8,182 nucleotides of DNA from an uncultured Bacteroidota bacterium. Its GTDB lineage: Bacteria > Bacteroidota > Bacteroidia > NS11-12g > UBA955. Each line of letters starts with the position of its first letter. The stretch's first letter is position 1. The position numbers and the translations under genes were made by a program. Positions 5,192 through 8,182 of this stretch are shown here, one piece after another. The stretch covers positions 1-8,182 of the forward strand of contig CAJBVU010000023.1 in NCBI GenBank assembly GCA_903959115.1, in the 5' to 3' direction. The notes beneath the pieces were generated by a model. The model saw only the letters and a list, made by a program, of their open reading frames with translations. It was not told where the DNA came from and made no database searches.

Positions 5192-6775
5192 ATGGCCTTC
5201 GAATCCGAAATCGCAAAACGCAAAACCTTCGCTATCATCGCTCACCCAGATGCTGGTAAAACCACTCTCACAGAGAAATTCCTTCTCTTTGGTGGGCAAA
5301 TCCAAACTGCGGGTGCCGTAAAAAGCAACAAAATCACCAAAGCCACCACCTCCGATTTCATGGAAATTGAAAAACAAAGAGGTATCTCCGTGGCCACATC
5401 GGTAATGTCGTTCCATTACAAAAACAAATGGGTCAACATCCTCGACACCCCCGGCCACAAAGATTTCGCAGAAGACACCTATCGTACATTAACAGCAGTG
5501 GATAGCGTAATCCTTGTAGTGGATTGCGTAAAAGGCGTAGAGGAACAAACCGAAAAACTCATGGAAGTGTGTCGCATGCGCAATACCCCCGTGATCGTTT
5601 TCGTCAACAAAATGGACCGCGATGGCAAAGACCCATTCGACCTCCTCGAAGAACTAGAAGGCAAACTCAACATCGGCGTGCACCCCATGAGCTGGCCCAT
5701 CAACGGCGGAAAAGACTTCAAAGGCGTCTACCTGCTCCACAACCAATCGCTAAATCTGTTCGAAAGTAGCAAAACAAAAAAGGCCGATGATGTCGTTAAG
5801 ATCAATGGCCTCGCCGATACCCAACTCGACAAAATCCTCAATCCCAAAGATGCGAGCAAGCTTCGCGACGATGCCGAACTTATAGAAGGCGTATACGGAG
5901 ACCTCCCCAGCGAAGATTACCTAGCAGGCAAAACAGCCCCCGTTTTCTTTGGATCGGCACTGAATAGTTTTGGAATTCAAGAGCTGCTCGATACTTTTAT
6001 CGAAATCGCGCCAAATCCACTGCCCAGGGCCACCACAAAACGCGATGTAGAACCCAACGAACCAAAATTTTCTGGGTTTATATTTAAAATTCACGCCAAC
6101 CTCGACCCCAAACACCGCGATCGCATTGCATTTTTAAGGGTTTGTTCCGGTAAGTTTGAGCGCAATAAAAACTTCAAACACGTTCGCCTCGAAAAGCAGA
6201 TGAAATTTGCAAACCCCTACCTCTTTTTGGCCCAGTCCAAAGAAGTCATGGAGGATGCCTACCCAGGCGATGTCGTTGGTTTGTACGATACCGGAAACTT
6301 CAAAATCGGAGATACACTCACCGAGGGCGAAAGCTTCATCTTCAAGGGAATTCCAAGTTTTTCTCCAGAGATTTTCAAGGAATTGATCAACATCGACCCT
6401 ATGAAAAGCAAGCAGTTGGAGAAGGGAATTCAGCAGTTGACCGACGAAGGTTTGGCATCGTTGTTCGTCCAAGAGTTAGGCAATCGGAAATTTGTTGGCA
6501 CCGTGGGTGAACTTCAATTTGAGGTACTTCAGTATCGTCTAGAACACGAATACGGCGCCAAGTGTAGGTTCGAAGCCCGTAGCATCTACAAGGCCTGTTG
6601 GATGAGCGGGACGGAAGCAGATTTGAAGGATTTTATGAAATACCGACAGAACAACATCGCCTACGACAAAGACAATCAACCCGTTTTCTTAGCCGAAACA
6701 GGATTCATCCTAAGAATGGCTGAGGAAAAATATCCGGATATTACTTTTCACACAACCAGTGAGTTTAAAGTGTGA
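5192..6775 (+). CDS. prfC: Peptide chain release factor 3 (RF3)
   Basis: RF3 is a GTPase that speeds removal of RF1/RF2 from the ribosome after peptide release and takes part in post-peptidyl-transfer quality control. The product is 527 residues, close to the 529 of E. coli RF3. G1 is AHPDAGKTT (17-25; Ala-Gly in place of the His-Gly of EF-G, typical of RF3), G2 includes QRGISV (62-67), G3 is DTPGH (85-89) and G4 is NKMD (139-142). The RF3-specific stretches GGQIQTAGAVK and SDFMEIEKQRGISV and the C-terminal RMAEEKYPDITFHTTSEF support RF3 over EF-G. The ATG at 5192 sits just after a consensus promoter and there is no Shine-Dalgarno. Codon use is unusual: the first 30 leucines use no TTG, whereas from about codon 345 onward 8 of 15 do, and G overtakes C on the coding strand. 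The reading frame and protein family remain intact across this change. lpdA follows 49 bases downstream. Confidence 0.98.
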   Translation: MAFESEIAKRKTFAIIAHPDAGKTTLTEKFLLFGGQIQTAGAVKSNKITKATTSDFMEIEKQRGISVATSVMSFHYKNKWVNILDTPGHKDFAEDTYRTLTAVDSVILVVDCVKGVEEQTEKLMEVCRMRNTPVIVFVNKMDRDGKDPFDLLEELEGKLNIGVHPMSWPINGGKDFKGVYLLHNQSLNLFESSKTKKADDVVKINGLADTQLDKILNPKDASKLRDDAELIEGVYGDLPSEDYLAGKTAPVFFGSALNSFGIQELLDTFIEIAPNPLPRATTKRDVEPNEPKFSGFIFKIHANLDPKHRDRIAFLRVCSGKFERNKNFKHVRLEKQMKFANPYLFLAQSKEVMEDAYPGDVVGLYDTGNFKIGDTLTEGESFIFKGIPSFSPEIFKELINIDPMKSKQLEKGIQQLTDEGLASLFVQELGNRKFVGTVGELQFEVLQYRLEHEYGAKCRFEARSIYKACWMSGTEADLKDFMKYRQNNIAYDKDNQPVFLAETGFILRMAEEKYPDITFHTTSEFKV

Positions 6776-6790
6776 TTCAAATGAAACTAT

Positions 6791-6798
6791 TATCTTCG
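6791..6798 (+). promoter_or_regulatory. Candidate -7 element (TATCTTCG) for lpdA
   Basis: TATCTTCG lies 26 bases upstream of the lpdA ATG in the 49-base gap after prfC and differs from TAnnTTTG by one base, a common variant in this phylum. No TTG is present 17-23 bases upstream, so the -33 element is weak or absent. It would give a leader of roughly 20 bases and separate lpdA expression from prfC. Confidence 0.45.
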
Positions 6799-6824
6799 CG
6801 TCACCATTTAAGAAACATCTATTT

Positions 6825-8182
6825 ATGAAATTCGATATTGCAGTCATCGGTAGCGGTCCTGGAGGTTATGTAGCCGCCATTCGCGCCGCCCAATTGGGCA
6901 AGAAAGTTGCCATCATTGAAAAAGCCGATCTAGGCGGTGTGTGTTTGAACTGGGGTTGTATCCCAACCAAAGCGTTGCTGAAAAGTGCGCAGGTGTTCGA
7001 CTACATCAACCATGCAGCGGATTATGGCATCACGGTAAAAGATCATAAAGTCGATTTCGACGGAATGATTAAACGTTCGCGCGGTGTTGCCGACGGTATG
7101 AGCAAGGGCATTGCTTTCTTGATGAAAAAGAACAAAATCGAAGTCATCAAAGGTTCTGCGAAATTGGCCGGCAAAGGCAAAATCTCTGTCACTGGTGACG
7201 ATGGAAAAGCCCAAATCATCGAGGCCGACCACACCATTTTGGCTACAGGTTCACGCAGTCGTGAATTGCCAAACATCAAAATTGACGGCAAATACGTTAT
7301 TGGTTATCGCGAGGCGATGGTTTTACCAAAACAGCCTAAAGAATTGATTATCATTGGCTCAGGTGCTATCGGAATGGAGTTCGCATACTTCTATTCTAGC
7401 ATCGGGACCAAAGTAACTATCGTAGAATTCATGTCGCGCATCCTCCCAATCGAAGACGAAGATGTTAGCAAAGCGATGGCGATGGTATACAAAAAGCGTG
7501 GCATCGAAATTTTGACAGAAAGCAGCGTAGAAGCCGTTGAAATCAAAAAAGATCGTTGCAAAGTAACCGTGAAAACCAAAAACGGTGAGGTTACCTTGGA
7601 ATCTGATATCGTATTGAGTGCAGCCGGTGTTCAAACCAACCTAGAGAATTTGGGATTGGAAGAAATGGGCATCAAGGTGGATAAAGGAAAAGTGGTTGTC
7701 GACGATTTCTTTCGCACATCAGCCCCTGGTGTTTACGCCATTGGCGATATCGTACCAGGACCAGCATTGGCTCACGTAGCGAGTGCGGAAGGCATCATTT
7801 GCGTAGAAGCAATCTGCGGTCACCACCCTGCCCCATTGAACTATGGCAACATCCCAGGTTGTACTTACACCCATCCAGAAGTGGCAAGTGTGGGTTACAC
7901 TGAGGCACAAGCGAAAGAAAAAGGATACGACATTATGGTGGGCAAGTTCCCATTCTCAGCGAGCGGAAAAGCGGCTGCGGGCGGTCACAAAGACGGTTTC
8001 GTGAAGGTAATCTTCGACAAGAAATACGGCGAGTGGTTGGGCTGTCACATGGTCGGAGAAGGTGTTACGGACATTATCATCGAAGCGGTTGTTGCTCGTA
8101 ATTTGGAGACAACTGGTTTGGAGATTTTGAAGAGCATTCACCCACACCCAACGATGAGCGAAGCGGTGATGGAAGCTGTAGC
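6825..8182 (+). CDS. lpdA: Dihydrolipoamide dehydrogenase (E3), 3' end outside window
   Basis: This FAD enzyme reoxidises dihydrolipoyl groups with NAD+ in pyruvate and 2-oxoglutarate dehydrogenase complexes and in glycine cleavage. 452 complete codons are visible with no stop before the edge; the usual length is about 465-475, so only the last residues are missing. The FAD-binding GSGPGG is at residues 9-14. The redox-active disulfide is Cys40 and Cys45 in GGVCLNWGCIPTKAL. The NAD-binding GSGAIG is at 178-183, and the second FAD motif VYAIGD at 303-308. The dimerisation domain ends with HPHPTMSEA, giving the catalytic His441-Glu446 pair. All residues needed for activity are present. The tail LETTGLEILKSIHPHPTMSEAVMEA resembles Bacteroidota LpdA. 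The ATG at 6825 puts the first beta strand at residue 3; there is no Shine-Dalgarno. 19 of 24 leucines are TTG, in line with high expression. No acyltransferase or E1 gene is visible beside it, so which complex it serves is unknown. Confidence 0.98.
   Translation, partial: MKFDIAVIGSGPGGYVAAIRAAQLGKKVAIIEKADLGGVCLNWGCIPTKALLKSAQVFDYINHAADYGITVKDHKVDFDGMIKRSRGVADGMSKGIAFLMKKNKIEVIKGSAKLAGKGKISVTGDDGKAQIIEADHTILATGSRSRELPNIKIDGKYVIGYREAMVLPKQPKELIIIGSGAIGMEFAYFYSSIGTKVTIVEFMSRILPIEDEDVSKAMAMVYKKRGIEILTESSVEAVEIKKDRCKVTVKTKNGEVTLESDIVLSAAGVQTNLENLGLEEMGIKVDKGKVVVDDFFRTSAPGVYAIGDIVPGPALAHVASAEGIICVEAICGHHPAPLNYGNIPGCTYTHPEVASVGYTEAQAKEKGYDIMVGKFPFSASGKAAAGGHKDGFVKVIFDKKYGEWLGCHMVGEGVTDIIIEAVVARNLETTGLEILKSIHPHPTMSEAVMEAV

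Noticed and set aside
6930..7634. Minus-strand open frames of 82-100 codons opposite lpdA
   Set aside because: They are antisense to an intact, strongly conserved lpdA and show no protein-like motifs.
1..8182. A new defence, mobile or CRISPR-like system
   Set aside because: No transposase, integrase, nuclease, toxin-antitoxin pair, direct-repeat array or tRNA-linked attachment site is visible, and every substantial stretch is explained by recognisable housekeeping, envelope or glycan genes.

Overview
The window looks like a chromosomal segment from a member of the Bacteroidota. The evidence is a TAnnTTTG-type -7 element (TACCTTTG) in front of prfC, no recognisable Shine-Dalgarno sequence before any start codon, A/T-rich bases just before each ATG, a DUF3078-type outer-membrane protein, and a dihydrolipoamide dehydrogenase whose C-terminus resembles Bacteroidota LpdA. 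I cannot assign an order or genus. Coding density is very high: there are seven genes, the largest gap is 108 bases, and no stretch over 300 bases lacks a gene.

Layout from left to right. Bases 1-1939 (+) hold two tandem GT-B-type glycosyltransferases. The first has lost its N-terminus to the window edge. Together they look like the tail of a polysaccharide or glycan assembly cluster. They converge, with a 12-base gap, on a leftward block of three genes: typA (ribosome-associated GTPase, 5083-3266), mscL (mechanosensitive channel, 3237-2911) and a DUF3078-like beta-barrel protein (2887-1952). The 28- and 23-base gaps suggest one transcript, although a weak promoter-like element precedes the last gene. 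A 108-base divergent intergenic region (5084-5191) then separates typA from prfC (peptide release factor 3, 5192-6775, +). Last is lpdA (6825 to the window end, +), the E3 subunit of 2-oxoacid dehydrogenase complexes, cut off at the right edge close to its natural end.

The core theme is housekeeping: two paralogous translational GTPases transcribed back to back, an osmotic safety valve and a central-metabolism flavoenzyme, next to the end of a glycan gene cluster. I see no transposase, integrase, CRISPR array, tRNA or rRNA, and no convincing new defence or mobile system. The most interesting signals are subtler. There is an abrupt change of codon use and strand composition inside prfC near base 6226. 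Two strong hairpins lie inside the second glycosyltransferase gene. An inverted repeat sits midway between the divergent typA and prfC promoters. MscL has an unusually short C-terminus, and the DUF3078-like protein has a stunted signal peptide.
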